Made by a program: the position numbers and the translations under genes | Notes under the pieces: generated by a model | What the model saw: the letters and a program-made list of their open reading frames with translations, nothing else | What the model was told of the DNA's origin: nothing | The model's database searches: none | NCBI GenBank assembly: GCA_013216015.1 | Contig: JABSOI010000021.1 | Location: forward strand, 1-64,000 | DNA: 64,000 nt | Reading direction: 5' to 3' | Source: Alteromonadaceae bacterium | GTDB taxonomy: Bacteria > Pseudomonadota > Gammaproteobacteria > Enterobacterales > Alteromonadaceae | Shown here: positions 28,629-38,164 of the stretch, piece after piece | How the letters are laid out: each line of letters begins with the position of its first letter | Numbering within the stretch: the stretch's first letter is position 1

Positions 28629-29888
28629 ATGATACCTACAGACTCTAATAAACTAGCGCCGATTGAGGATAAGGCACGTATCACTGAGCTTGATGCGCTG
28701 CGCGGTTTTGCGCTTCTCGGTGTATTGCTGGGCATCATCAGTGAACTCATCTTTTTTGCTTTTACGGCGACAGAAGCACAATTGGCTGCGCTGCCCACGG
28801 CAGAGGCTGATGGGCAAATGGGGTTTATGATCAAATTATTAGTGACTAACAAGTTTAATACCCTGTTCGCTTTTCTGTTTGGTGTTGGCTTTTATCTTCA
28901 ATTGGATCGATTGAAAGCCCGCGGTGAGCGTTATCTGTTTATTTACCTTCGACGGTTATCCATTTTGGTGGTTTTTGGTGCACTTAATTTATTTTTTATA
29001 TCACCCATGGATATTCTGTTCGTTTATGGGATCAGCGGCTTATTCTTGCTTGCACTCCATCGGTTGGCTGACAAATCGCTTTTGATTGTGGGCAGCGTAC
29101 TCGCCTTGTTAATTATTCCGTTTATACAGGTCCTCACAGAGCTGACAGGTTTTCAGGAACTTTATGATTTAAAGCCCTTCAATACAGAAAGTGCCATTCT
29201 AGCCCGTCAGGCATTGTTGGATGACTGGCATTATGGTGAAACGATCGCCTACTTTGCTCCGAAAACCCTGACACTTTGGCTGCTCAACAGCAGTTTCATT
29301 GGCTTCATTTTTTACGCATTGGGCCGGTTTTTGATTGGCATGTGGGTCGGACGTCGTGGCTGGCTGATGAATGCCCGGCGTTATCTTGGCGGATTTAGTC
29401 GCTTTTTGTGGATCTGTCTGCCGCTTGGCTTGTTGCTTGAATATGTTTTTATTTCACTTCCAGATAACATCAAGGAAACAGTGCTTGGCACAACATTGCA
29501 TATGATCGGTGTACCAATCCTGGCGGCAGGTTATTTGTGCATGGTTGTTGTGGGTATTAACAGTCGTCTGTTCAGCAGATTTTGGGCTTTGTTTGCACCC
29601 GTAGGCAAAATGGCGCTGACCAATTACATCATAGGTGGTGCTTTCGCCTTTGGCCTATTTTTTGGTCCTTTCGGGCTTGCCGGGCACATCGGCATGAGCG
29701 AGGCCGCCGCTTATACAATCATGTTTTACATTGCGCAAATTCCTTTCAGTCATTTCTGGCTTAAATACTTTAAATTTGGCCCGCTGGAGTGGGTCTGGCG
29801 CTCACTGACCTATATGGAAATGCAGAAGATTAAAAAGTCGGGAAACGCCTCTGAATCTAAAGCAGCCCTAGAAGTATCGGTAAAGTGA
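28629..29888 (+). CDS. DUF418 family (YeiB-like) multi-spanning membrane protein
   Basis: This 419-residue inner-membrane protein has about ten hydrophobic segments. The start RITELDALRGFALLGVLLG is the YeiB/heparan-acetyltransferase-like N-terminal signature, and the C-terminal DUF418 half contains the LTNYI pattern and FGPLEWVWRSLTY, typical of the family. YeiB-like proteins are uncharacterised; a role in moving acyl or small groups across the membrane is only a guess. The gene is visibly richer in G and C (for example around 28690-28740 and 29320-29420) than its neighbours, which suggests acquisition from another species. Confidence 0.9.
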   Translation: MIPTDSNKLAPIEDKARITELDALRGFALLGVLLGIISELIFFAFTATEAQLAALPTAEADGQMGFMIKLLVTNKFNTLFAFLFGVGFYLQLDRLKARGERYLFIYLRRLSILVVFGALNLFFISPMDILFVYGISGLFLLALHRLADKSLLIVGSVLALLIIPFIQVLTELTGFQELYDLKPFNTESAILARQALLDDWHYGETIAYFAPKTLTLWLLNSSFIGFIFYALGRFLIGMWVGRRGWLMNARRYLGGFSRFLWICLPLGLLLEYVFISLPDNIKETVLGTTLHMIGVPILAAGYLCMVVVGINSRLFSRFWALFAPVGKMALTNYIIGGAFAFGLFFGPFGLAGHIGMSEAAAYTIMFYIAQIPFSHFWLKYFKFGPLEWVWRSLTYMEMQKIKKSGNASESKAALEVSVK

Positions 29889-29892
29889 CAAC

Positions 29893-29945
29893 AAGGCAGC
29901 TAGTGGTGATTTAGACCATTTGAAGATGATCACTTTATTAATGGA
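29893..29945. repeat. Fragment of the ACCAATTGTA-type MITE
   Basis: The stretch with GCAGCTAGTGGTGATTTAGACCATTTGAAGATGATCACT matches the right half of the element at 55640-55806 (GCAGCTATTAGAAATTTAGACCATCGAGGATGATCACT). Only this part is present. Confidence 0.65.
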
Positions 29946-29990
29946 TTCTGAATAAGTTAGGGATGTAACGGATGCTGAAAATTTAGTGAT

Positions 29991-30060
29991 ATGGATGGGT
30001 TAGCAGCAGGTGTAACCCATCAAACCACCAGATGTTTAGTGGGCATCTCAGATAGTTAAA
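29991..30060. repeat. Palindromic repeat, GGATGGGTTAGC family, partial copy 3
   Basis: GGATGGGTTAGCAGCAGGTG is followed by TAACCCATCAAACCACCA, like the left half of the core in copies 1 and 5. The right half is degenerate (GTGGGCATCTCAGATAGTTAA). Confidence 0.7.
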
Positions 30061-30098
30061 CAAACTTTTTAAAACGTCGTTCATTTTAAAGTTTGCTG
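30061..30098 (-). terminator. Possible terminator of the MFS gene
   Basis: CAAACTTT...AAAGTTTG arms at 30061-30095 lie just downstream of the MFS stop codon, and a short T-run follows on the minus strand. The stem is AT-rich and therefore weak. Confidence 0.35.
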
Positions 30099-30106
30099 TA
30101 TTATTT

Positions 30107-31366
30107 TTATGATCCTGGATCCAGTAATTTCTTTTCCCGACGATAGAAATAAATTGTCACGGTAAATAAGATCAATATAAAAGGCATGCTGGTATATACA
30201 ACTACGTTCCAGCCCGCTTTTAATAATACCCAACCGGCCATTAATGAAGCAAATGCCTGAAAGCCGAATAAAATGAAATCATTGACCGCCTGAATTTTAT
30301 GTCGCTCGCTGGGTTTATAGCTAAGGGGTAATAATGTTGTTCCCGTTAAAAAGAGAAAATTCCAACCTATGCCCAATAGTATTAATGCCCACCAGAAATG
30401 CATTACTTGTTGTCCGGACAAAGCTATAAAAGCAACACCGGCATAAATTGTTGTACCCGCAAACATTAAACTTTTAAGTCCAAATTTTTTAACTAACCAT
30501 GCCGTAAATAATGAAGGAAGAAACATCGCAGCTATATGACTTTGAATTACCCATTTAGTATCAATTAAATCATGACCATGTATTTGATGCATACTCAGCG
30601 GTGTTGCTGTCATCAAATAGCTCATTAAAGTAGAACCAATAGTGGCAGATAAAATTGAAACAATAAAAATGGGTTGCTTAATAATAACCAGCAGTGGTCT
30701 TGCTTCACCTTTATCCTCTGAATCATTCATTTTGGGGTTTTTAAAACCTATCATCAATATCATGGCAAATATGATCAAAAATCCCAACACCAGAAATGAA
30801 CCGGAATAACCATAAGGCGAGATTAATAAATCTTTTGCGACAAATGCGATTTCAGGCCCTAAAAAAGCGGCAAAAAGACCACTAAACATTAGAATGGATA
30901 ATACTTTAGGTATGTCATCCTTATTATCAGTGCTTTCTATCGCAGCAAAACGTATTTGTTGAGAAAAAGCTGAACCTGCGCCAAATATAGTACTGGCTAA
31001 AACGAACAACTCAAAATTTGCAATTTTAGTTGCCACAAGTGCAAGCATTGAAGCAATGAATAAACAAAAGAATCCAGTGAAAGTGGCAAATTTCCGGCCT
31101 TTCTTTTTGGCAATTAATGCTGCTGGAATAGAAGTACTGGCAATTCCTAAAATCATCATGGTTATTGGTAAAGTAGCCAGAGAGGGATCGCTCGCCATGC
31201 TGGTCGATAATATTGCACCGATAAAAACAATAATTGGTGATGCTGACATAGCCAATGGCTGCGCCATAAACAATAGCCAAATATTCCGGGGCAATTTAAT
31301 GTATTTAGCTAATACAAAAGTGGTTAAGACCAAAAGTATTAGGGCGAAGACAATATTAGAAAACAT
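30107..31366 (-). CDS. Major facilitator superfamily transporter
   Basis: About 419 residues with 12 hydrophobic helices form an inner-membrane secondary transporter. The cytoplasmic loop between helices 2 and 3 carries IAKKKGRKFATFTGF, a degenerate MFS motif A, and the central loop at about residue 200 is charged (NPKMNDSEDKGEARP). The substrate cannot be told. The frame is open to 31411, but the ATG at 31366 (MFSNIVFALILLVL) follows CAGGACGTTT, a fair ribosome site, and places the first helix at the N-terminus. It is divergent from the hydrolase gene. A drug or sugar transporter is equally possible. Confidence 0.88.
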   Translation of the reverse strand: MFSNIVFALILLVLTTFVLAKYIKLPRNIWLLFMAQPLAMSASPIIVFIGAILSTSMASDPSLATLPITMMILGIASTSIPAALIAKKKGRKFATFTGFFCLFIASMLALVATKIANFELFVLASTIFGAGSAFSQQIRFAAIESTDNKDDIPKVLSILMFSGLFAAFLGPEIAFVAKDLLISPYGYSGSFLVLGFLIIFAMILMIGFKNPKMNDSEDKGEARPLLVIIKQPIFIVSILSATIGSTLMSYLMTATPLSMHQIHGHDLIDTKWVIQSHIAAMFLPSLFTAWLVKKFGLKSLMFAGTTIYAGVAFIALSGQQVMHFWWALILLGIGWNFLFLTGTTLLPLSYKPSERHKIQAVNDFILFGFQAFASLMAGWVLLKAGWNVVVYTSMPFILILFTVTIYFYRREKKLLDPGS

Positions 31367-31523
31367 TAAACGTCCTGTGAGAATAAGTTTTATCTGGTAA
31401 AAGAAAGGCAAAGTATATTTTAACTTTCAACGGATTAATATTTAACTTTTCAATTATGAGAATAGTTATTTATTGGGACTTAAGTTACAATACCCAATTC
31501 ATTAACTATTTAGAGAATTTGTA

Positions 31524-32246
31524 TTGAAGCGTCATATAATTATAGCTCCTGATATTTTTGCTAAAACAGAATATTTATCAATGCTTGTAAACAGTTTTTT
31601 AATGCAAGGTAACAGCGTTGATGTTATTTATCCGTATAACAATAAAAAAGAAGTTTCAATAACTAAAGAGCTAGCAACAAAAACTACAATCGCAAAAAAG
31701 GAAATAATTGAACAACAAGCATACGAGCAATTTATTATAAAATGTGGCCATGATAAGTATGCACAAAAGCTAAAACAAGCTATTGAAGAAGCAAATAAAT
31801 CAAATTGTAATGACGAAATTATTTTGTTGGGTTTTAGTGCAGGGGCTTTTGCTATTTGGAAAGCGATTGATACTTATATTCATATTGAAACTAATACTAA
31901 TAAGACGGGATCTAATATTGAAGAACAGAATAAAGTAAAACATTTTATTGGTTTTTATCCCTCACAGATAAGGAATAATCTTGAACTTGTGCCGTATTGT
32001 CCGACAACCTTGATCTTTCCAAAACAAGAAGATCATTTTGATGTTGATATTTTAATTGAAAAACTAATTAACAAAAAAACTGTGACATCATTGAAAGTAG
32101 AAGCATTGCACGGTTTTATGAATCCGATATCTAAAAATTATTGTAAAATAAATTCAGAGATTTTTAATAAAACTTTAATTCAAATGAAACTACTGTGCAG
32201 TAAAAATGATTTTGTTAAAGCTATCAAAATTTTAAATCTATCATGA
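31524..32246 (+). CDS. Alpha/beta hydrolase-fold protein (dienelactone hydrolase-like)
   Basis: This 240-residue cytoplasmic protein starts with RHIIIAPDIFAKTEYL, like the first strand of dienelactone-hydrolase relatives. The nucleophile elbow GFSAGA (G-x-S-x-G) is near residue 110, and the C-terminal ALHGFMNP carries the likely catalytic His. An Asp could be in FPKQEDHFD. The order Ser-Asp-His fits an alpha/beta hydrolase. The substrate is unknown. The start is a TTG after TAGAGAAT, 46 bases before the YdiJ-type gene on the same strand, so the two may form an operon. Confidence 0.75.
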   Translation: MKRHIIIAPDIFAKTEYLSMLVNSFLMQGNSVDVIYPYNNKKEVSITKELATKTTIAKKEIIEQQAYEQFIIKCGHDKYAQKLKQAIEEANKSNCNDEIILLGFSAGAFAIWKAIDTYIHIETNTNKTGSNIEEQNKVKHFIGFYPSQIRNNLELVPYCPTTLIFPKQEDHFDVDILIEKLINKKTVTSLKVEALHGFMNPISKNYCKINSEIFNKTLIQMKLLCSKNDFVKAIKILNLS

Positions 32247-32291
32247 TATACTGCTAGCCATCTAAAACGCTGTTAAAGAAACTTAAAGCTT

Positions 32292-35200
32292 ATGTTGCCT
32301 CGGTTAGAACATCAATCGCTTATCTCTGAATTATATCAAGAATTTTCAACGTTATTAAAATCTAAAAATTTTACTGGTGATATTAATTGCTCATACGGGG
32401 CGCGTTTAGCGGTGGCAACAGACAATAGCGTTTATCAGCAATTACCTGAATTAGTATTACACCCCAGATCTAAACAAGATATTGTATTGATCACTAAACT
32501 TAGCGGTGAAGCCCAATTTACGGAAATTAAATTCAGTGCGCGTGGTGGTGGTACAGGTACTAACGGACAAAGTTTAACCCCCGGTATAGTTGTTGATCTT
32601 TCTAAATACATGAATCGTATTTTAGAAATTAATGTTGAAGAAAACTGGGTAAGGGTTGAAGCGGGGGTTGTTAAGGATCAACTGAACGATTATCTGCGTC
32701 CGCATGGTTTTTTCTTTGCACCAGATTTATCAACCAGTAACAGAGCGACTATTGGCGGCATGATCAATACTGATGCTTCAGGACAAGGTTCATTAGTTTA
32801 TGGAAAAACTTCTGATCATGTATTGGCGCTTGAATCGGTATTAGCCAACTCAGAGTTACTTTCAACAACACCTTTACCCATTGAAGAAGCTCAGCAGTTA
32901 GCTAAAACCAATACTTGTCATGGTCAAATTGTAAAACAAGTACTTGAAAGCTGCGGTGGTGACAACAGGGAATTGATCCTGACAAAATTCCCACGCTTGA
33001 ATCGCTTTTTAACCGGTTATGATCTAGAGCATGTTTTCAATGATGACTTAACCCAATTTGATTTAAGCCGATTGATCACCGGATCTGAAGGAACACTTGC
33101 TTTTGTTTGTGAAGCCAAGCTTAATTTAACACCAATAGCTAAAGCTAAGACCATAATAAATATTAAATATGACAGTTTTGATTCAGCCTTAAGACATTCA
33201 CCTGACCTAGTTAAAGCCAAAGCAACTTCAGTAGAAACTATTGACAGTAAAGTACTGAATTTAGCTAAGCAGGACATTGTATGGCATTCAGTCAAAGATT
33301 TAATTACCGATGTGCCAAACAAGACAATGGACGGTATTAATATTGTTGAATATAACGGTGACAGTTTTGAGGCGGTTGCCCAACAAGTTAAGATGTTGAC
33401 TGATCAGTTAGATAGCGATTTGGGTAGTGAAAACAACTCAAGCAGCTCAAATAACAAAAACAATAATAAAGGTGTGATCGGGTATCAAATTACCTCTGAC
33501 CTTTCCAGTATCGGTAAACTCTATGCAATGCGTAAGAAAGCAGTAGGTTTACTTGGCAATACCCAAGGTACTCAAAAACCACTGGCATTCGCAGAAGATA
33601 CCGCAGTACCACCTGAGAAATTAGCTGATTTTATCAGTGAGTTCAGAGAACTACTTGATGGTTATGGTTTGCATTATGGCATGTTTGGTCATGTTGACGC
33701 GGGTGTATTGCATGTGCGCCCGGCATTGGATATGTGTGATCCAGAACAAGAAAAATTATTACGTACACTGTCAGACAAAGTAGTAGCTTTAACCGCTAAA
33801 TATGGCGGGTTAATGTGGGGCGAACATGGTAGAGGTTATCGTTCTGAATACGGTCCTGAATTTTTTGGTGATCAGTTATTTACTGAACTAAGAAAAATAA
33901 AATCAGCGTTTGATCCGCTGAATAAAATGAATCCGGGTAAAATATGTACACCATTAGATTCTAAAGAACAATTAGTGTCAGTTGACGGACAAAAGCGTGG
34001 TTATTTCGATCGTCAAATTCCTATTGAAGTAAAAGATTCGTTTAGCTCTGCATTAGATTGTAACGGTAACGGTTTGTGCTTTAACTATGACGCAGACAGC
34101 CCAATGTGTCCATCGAGTAAAATTACCCGTGATCGCCGTCATTCACCCAAAGGACGAGCGGGTTTAATGCGTGAATGGTTACGTTTGCTAGAAAAGCAGG
34201 GCGTTGATGTTCTGGCACTTGAAACCAATATTCAAGGTTGGTCTGTTAAACGACTTATTGATAACACAATCGGCAAGATTAAAATCCACTTTTCCAAAGA
34301 CAATAAAGATGATTTTTCTCATGAAGTAATGGAGGCAATGTCAGGATGTCTGGCCTGTAAAGCATGTGCCAGTCAATGTCCTATTAAAGTTGACGTACCC
34401 GATTTTAGAGCACGATTTATAAATTTATATTATTCCCGTTACATGAGACCACTTAAAGATCATTTGGTGGCTAATGTTGAAACTCTTGCACCATTGCTTG
34501 CTACTACGCCAAAGATAGTAAACAAAGTATTAAGCTCTAAGGTTTACGATAAATTATCAGCAAGCACAATCGGTTATATTGATACGCCGTTATTGTCGGT
34601 GCCAACATTAAAACAACGAGTTAAAGACGCTGGTTTTTGTGGGTTTGATTTAGCCAAATTACAAGCGATGACAGAGCAGCAACGTCAACAGTATGTTTTA
34701 ATTGTACAAGATCCTTTCACCTCATTTTATGATGCACGCACCGTAGAAACTATGATGCAGCTGATCACTAAAATGGGTTTAATGCCAATTCTTTTACCGT
34801 TTAAACCCAATGGTAAAGCTCAGCATGTGAAAGGTTTTTTAGCTAAATTTGCTAAAACAGCGAAATCGTCCGCCCAATTTTTAAATCAACTGCAACAATT
34901 ATCTATTCCAATGTTGGGAATGGATGCATCGTTAGTTTTATGTTATCGCGACGAATACAACCAGGTTTTAGCGCAAAAACGTGGTGATTTCAAAGTGCTG
35001 CTGGCTCACGAATGGTTATTAGCTGAAATTACCAAAACGGATGGTTTTTCAGCAAAAAGAAAAGCTAAGGAAAAGGGAAGCGATATTGATTATAAATTAT
35101 TTGCCCATTGCACAGAAAAAACAGCCTTGGTAAATAGTGAAAATGAATGGGTCAAAATATTTAATCACTTCGGTTTGTCACTTGGTAAAGTCTCAGTTGG

Positions 35201-35423
35201 TTGCTGTGGCATGGCGGGAACTTATGGTCATGAAAAATCAAACTTTGAAAACTCAAAAGGATTGTTTGAAATGAGTTGGCAACCTAAATTGACTGATTTA
35301 AACAGTAAACAAATTTTAGCTACGGGCTTTTCTTGCCGCAGCCAGGTGAAACGTTTAACAGGCCATTTGGGTAGTAAAAAGGCACGTCATCCTGTTGAAG
35401 CTCTGTTGGAATCGTTTGAATAG
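32292..35423 (+). CDS. ydiJ: FAD/Fe-S dehydrogenase, YdiJ family (D-2-hydroxyglutarate dehydrogenase-like)
   Basis: This 1043-residue fusion enzyme has an N-terminal FAD-binding PCMH domain with ARGGGTGTNGQSLTPG and LITGSEGTLAFV, then the FAD-oxidase C domain with HVDAGVLHVRP and WGEHGRGYRSEYGPEFFG. A ferredoxin-like domain with CLACKACASQCP, and a C-terminal cysteine-rich domain with VGCCGMAGTYGHE, complete it. E. coli YdiJ (1018) oxidises D-2-hydroxyglutarate. An insertion of about 20 residues rich in Ser and Asn (around residues 378-398) is low-complexity and is not expected in the family. It probably follows the hydrolase gene in one transcript. Confidence 0.93.
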   Translation: MLPRLEHQSLISELYQEFSTLLKSKNFTGDINCSYGARLAVATDNSVYQQLPELVLHPRSKQDIVLITKLSGEAQFTEIKFSARGGGTGTNGQSLTPGIVVDLSKYMNRILEINVEENWVRVEAGVVKDQLNDYLRPHGFFFAPDLSTSNRATIGGMINTDASGQGSLVYGKTSDHVLALESVLANSELLSTTPLPIEEAQQLAKTNTCHGQIVKQVLESCGGDNRELILTKFPRLNRFLTGYDLEHVFNDDLTQFDLSRLITGSEGTLAFVCEAKLNLTPIAKAKTIINIKYDSFDSALRHSPDLVKAKATSVETIDSKVLNLAKQDIVWHSVKDLITDVPNKTMDGINIVEYNGDSFEAVAQQVKMLTDQLDSDLGSENNSSSSNNKNNNKGVIGYQITSDLSSIGKLYAMRKKAVGLLGNTQGTQKPLAFAEDTAVPPEKLADFISEFRELLDGYGLHYGMFGHVDAGVLHVRPALDMCDPEQEKLLRTLSDKVVALTAKYGGLMWGEHGRGYRSEYGPEFFGDQLFTELRKIKSAFDPLNKMNPGKICTPLDSKEQLVSVDGQKRGYFDRQIPIEVKDSFSSALDCNGNGLCFNYDADSPMCPSSKITRDRRHSPKGRAGLMREWLRLLEKQGVDVLALETNIQGWSVKRLIDNTIGKIKIHFSKDNKDDFSHEVMEAMSGCLACKACASQCPIKVDVPDFRARFINLYYSRYMRPLKDHLVANVETLAPLLATTPKIVNKVLSSKVYDKLSASTIGYIDTPLLSVPTLKQRVKDAGFCGFDLAKLQAMTEQQRQQYVLIVQDPFTSFYDARTVETMMQLITKMGLMPILLPFKPNGKAQHVKGFLAKFAKTAKSSAQFLNQLQQLSIPMLGMDASLVLCYRDEYNQVLAQKRGDFKVLLAHEWLLAEITKTDGFSAKRKAKEKGSDIDYKLFAHCTEKTALVNSENEWVKIFNHFGLSLGKVSVGCCGMAGTYGHEKSNFENSKGLFEMSWQPKLTDLNSKQILATGFSCRSQVKRLTGHLGSKKARHPVEALLESFE

Positions 35424-35749
35424 TTTTTTATAGCGTATTTCTGTGTTTAAGAAATGATTGAAGCCATCAAATTTGCTGGTTTCTTTTTATAACAAGGTGT
35501 TAGCGGCATATATTGATTTAACAGATAACAATAAGTTAGTAACACGTAACCAAAATAGCGGCAGCGTCGACGTTTTTCAACCAATCATCTTTAGCTATTA
35601 ATCTCAATTGCAGAAGAAAATGGGCTTGCAAATAAATTGTAACTCAATGATACGAACAAAGTTAAAGCCCATAAAATGGGCTTTTCTTAATTAATTATAT
35701 AGTTAATTATGTCATAAGAAATGGTTTATATCACAATGCACAAACTAGC
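35424..35749. other. Intergenic region between convergent genes
   Basis: No gene is seen. The only feature is the hairpin at 35662-35688, listed separately. The rest is unremarkable AT-rich sequence. Confidence 0.5.
35662..35688. terminator. Terminator between ydiJ and the leucine dehydrogenase gene
   Basis: AAAGCCCAT-aaa-ATGGGCTTTT is a compact GC-containing hairpin with T on the plus side and a complementary A-run before it. It can serve both convergent genes. Confidence 0.8.
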
Positions 35750-36784
35750 CTACTTACCACCATTAGCAATAATTTTACGGGCCATTTCATCAGCCACAAT
35801 ACCCGTAGGTAAATTTTCTTTATCAGCACTCTCAAACACATGTATTAAAGTATCGTAAATTTCTTTTACTTTTTTGGTTGCTTTTTCTGCACAATAATCA
35901 TCTTCAAATGAGATGTTGATAATACCACCCGCGTTTATTACGTAATCTGGCGCGTATAAAATGCCGCGATCAAGAAGTGCCTGCCCGTGTTTTGGTTCGG
36001 CTAATTGATTATTGGCACAACCTGCCACTATTTTAGCTTTTATACGATCAATCGTATTGTCATTAATTGTTGCGCCTAGTGCACAAGGAGCGTAAATATC
36101 GACGTCCTGATCATAAATTTCATTTAAACCAACAACAGTTGCACCAAATTCCTTGGCTACTTTGTCTAATGCTGCTTGATTAATATCCGCAACAATAAGC
36201 TTTACTCCGGCCCCATGCAGTCTTTCACAAAGATAATAACCTACGCTACCTATGCCTTGAACAGCAACTGTTAATCCAGATAAATCGTTGGTATTTAATT
36301 TATATTTAACACAGGCTTTTATGCCTAAAAATGTGCCTAAAGCAGTAAAAGGGGCAGGGTTGCCGCTTTTTCCTTCAAGGCCCGTAACATAAGGAGTAAC
36401 TGTATGTGCGATTTCAATATCAGCAGTCGTAATGTTAACGTCTTCTGCACTTAAGTATCTGCCACCTAAATTATTTAGGGCATTACCAAAAGCTTTAAAT
36501 AAAGCTTCAGATTTTATTGTTTTTGCATCACCCATTATTACTGATTTACCGCCACCCATAGTTAAACCAGCCATGGCATTTTTGTAGGTCATACCTTTAG
36601 ATAATCTTAGTACATCAATTAATGCTTCTTCATCACTTGCATAATCCCATAAACGACAACCTCCAACGGAAGGTCCTAATTTGGTGCTGTGCACTGCTAT
36701 AATCGCTTTTAAACCTGATTTTTTGTCACTACAAAAAACCACTTGTTCGTGATCATCAAAATCTACTAAGTCAAAAAGTGCCAC
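35750..36784 (-). CDS. Leucine dehydrogenase (Glu/Leu/Phe/Val dehydrogenase family)
   Basis: This 344-residue NAD-dependent branched-chain amino acid dehydrogenase performs reversible oxidative deamination of leucine, isoleucine and valine. The substrate-binding part has PSVGGCRLWDY, RLSKGMTYKNAMAGL and the catalytic Lys region TMGGGKSVIMG, and the Rossmann domain has VAVQGIGSVGYYLCERL. APDYVINAGGIINIS is typical of leucine dehydrogenases (often called ldh or bcd). The start is GTG after GGAGAAATAAA. The neighbours are not branched-chain genes, so regulation is not evident. Confidence 0.93.
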   Translation of the reverse strand: MALFDLVDFDDHEQVVFCSDKKSGLKAIIAVHSTKLGPSVGGCRLWDYASDEEALIDVLRLSKGMTYKNAMAGLTMGGGKSVIMGDAKTIKSEALFKAFGNALNNLGGRYLSAEDVNITTADIEIAHTVTPYVTGLEGKSGNPAPFTALGTFLGIKACVKYKLNTNDLSGLTVAVQGIGSVGYYLCERLHGAGVKLIVADINQAALDKVAKEFGATVVGLNEIYDQDVDIYAPCALGATINDNTIDRIKAKIVAGCANNQLAEPKHGQALLDRGILYAPDYVINAGGIINISFEDDYCAEKATKKVKEIYDTLIHVFESADKENLPTGIVADEMARKIIANGGK

Positions 36785-37325
36785 TTTATTTCTCCGCGAA
36801 TAATAATATAAAGAGGGTAAAAGAGTTAAAAATAAAAATGTCTTTTACCTTTAATATTAAGGCTAGTTCAATTGTTATTGTATTGTTAAACATTGTTATA
36901 ATACTTCTGTATGCACCTTAGCATTTCACCTATTGAGCTGCCAACAAACAGCCGGAATTAACCATGCTTGAAATATCGTTGAAGTGTGAAGTTTTAAATA
37001 CAATTTTATTAAGTTTTGCTAGATTGTTGTCTATATTGAAATTTTTTAGTTCAAATATTGTCCGCCTTATTTATATTCCGATCACCTTAATAATATTGTT
37101 ATTGTTTTCTTACATTCGTGCACCTAGTTAATGTGCTGTTTTTATTGCATATAACATCAATTGACAGGTTGATCAGAGGCGTAACCCATCAAACTTTTGG
37201 TTGAACCTAATTTATTTAACTTTAAATAGTATTGAGTAGAAAAAACTTAATAGTATCGTTATAAGCAGGTATTATAACTGGCATTCAATGTTGATTGAAA
37301 AACGCTATTATCAGGAACGGGTGAC
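36785..37325. other. Intergenic region upstream of pxpA
   Basis: These 541 bases lie between divergent genes. They include a possible small membrane ORF (36964-37131) and a short piece, GAGGCGTAACCCATCAAAC, at about 37177-37195 that matches the core of the interspersed palindromic family. The promoter of pxpABC must lie near 37200-37320, but I cannot define it. Confidence 0.5.
36964..37131 (+). CDS. Possible small membrane protein, 55 residues
   Basis: The ORF opens with ATG, MLEISLKCEV, and has a hydrophobic stretch at about residues 36-50 (IYIPITLIILLLFSY) that could span the membrane. A GGAA lies eight bases before the start. There is no homologue I recognise, and the composition is AT-driven, so it could be chance. 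It precedes the 5-oxoprolinase operon in the same direction. Confidence 0.25.
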   Translation: MLEISLKCEVLNTILLSFARLLSILKFFSSNIVRLIYIPITLIILLLFSYIRAPS

Positions 37326-38114
37326 ATGAAACTAAATTGTGATTTAGGGGAAAGCTTTGGTCATTGGACTAAAGGGCAAGATGAAAAAATAATGCCCTTA
37401 ATTGATTTAGCGAATGTAGCTTGCGGTTTTCATGCTGCTGATCCGTTAACAATGCAAAAAACAGTACAACTTGCATGTAAGCATAATATCTCAATAGGCG
37501 CACATCCTGCTTATCATGATTTACTTGGTTTTGGTCGACGTTCAATTAAATATTCATCACAAGAATTAACGGCAATTTTGCATTATCAAATAGGCGCGTT
37601 ACAGGCTATTTGTGCCAGTGAAAATTGTGAGGTTGATTATGTTAAACCTCATGGCGCTCTTTACAACGACATGATGTCGAATTTACTTATTTTCCGTACT
37701 GTTTGTCAGGCAATTTCAGCACTTAACAATGCTAGAAATGCTAGATTAAAAAAAGCTCGAATAAAAAAGGATCACTCAGACAAAAAATTACCATTGATTG
37801 TGCAAGCTGTTCCTGATCCTGAGCCATTTAAATTAATTGCCGCTGAATATAAAATTGAACTCTGGTTCGAAGCTTTTGCCGACCGAGCCTATCAAGATAA
37901 TGGTGCGTTAGTGCCTCGTAATAACGACAATGCTGTTATTGTTGATGTTGAACAGGTAGTTACACGCTGCCAGAAGTTGATTGCAGAACAAAAGCTTTTA
38001 AGTATTAATGGCAAGCCTTTAACGCTTGAAGTAGATACTTTATGTGTTCACGGTGATAATCCCGCAGCTATTAATTTGGTTGAAAAATTAAGAGCATTAC
38101 TGAACGCAAGTTAG
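37326..38114 (+). CDS. pxpA: 5-oxoprolinase subunit A (LamB/YcsF family)
   Basis: PxpA, with PxpB and PxpC, forms the prokaryotic ATP-dependent 5-oxoprolinase, which opens 5-oxoproline to glutamate. The 262 residues show the family signatures LNCDLGESFG, NVACGFHAADP, IGAHPAYHDLLGFGRR, YVKPHGALYND, EAFADRAYQDNGALVPR and CVHGDNPAA. The length is usual (244-255), with a small Lys/Arg-rich insertion after residue 135. It is first of three genes; pxpB follows 50 bases later. The ATG follows CAGGAACGGGTGAC. Confidence 0.95.
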   Translation: MKLNCDLGESFGHWTKGQDEKIMPLIDLANVACGFHAADPLTMQKTVQLACKHNISIGAHPAYHDLLGFGRRSIKYSSQELTAILHYQIGALQAICASENCEVDYVKPHGALYNDMMSNLLIFRTVCQAISALNNARNARLKKARIKKDHSDKKLPLIVQAVPDPEPFKLIAAEYKIELWFEAFADRAYQDNGALVPRNNDNAVIVDVEQVVTRCQKLIAEQKLLSINGKPLTLEVDTLCVHGDNPAAINLVEKLRALLNAS

Positions 38115-38164
38115 TGTTTATAAAAGGCGTATTATAAAAATTTTTCGTAGAAAAGGTTGTTTAA

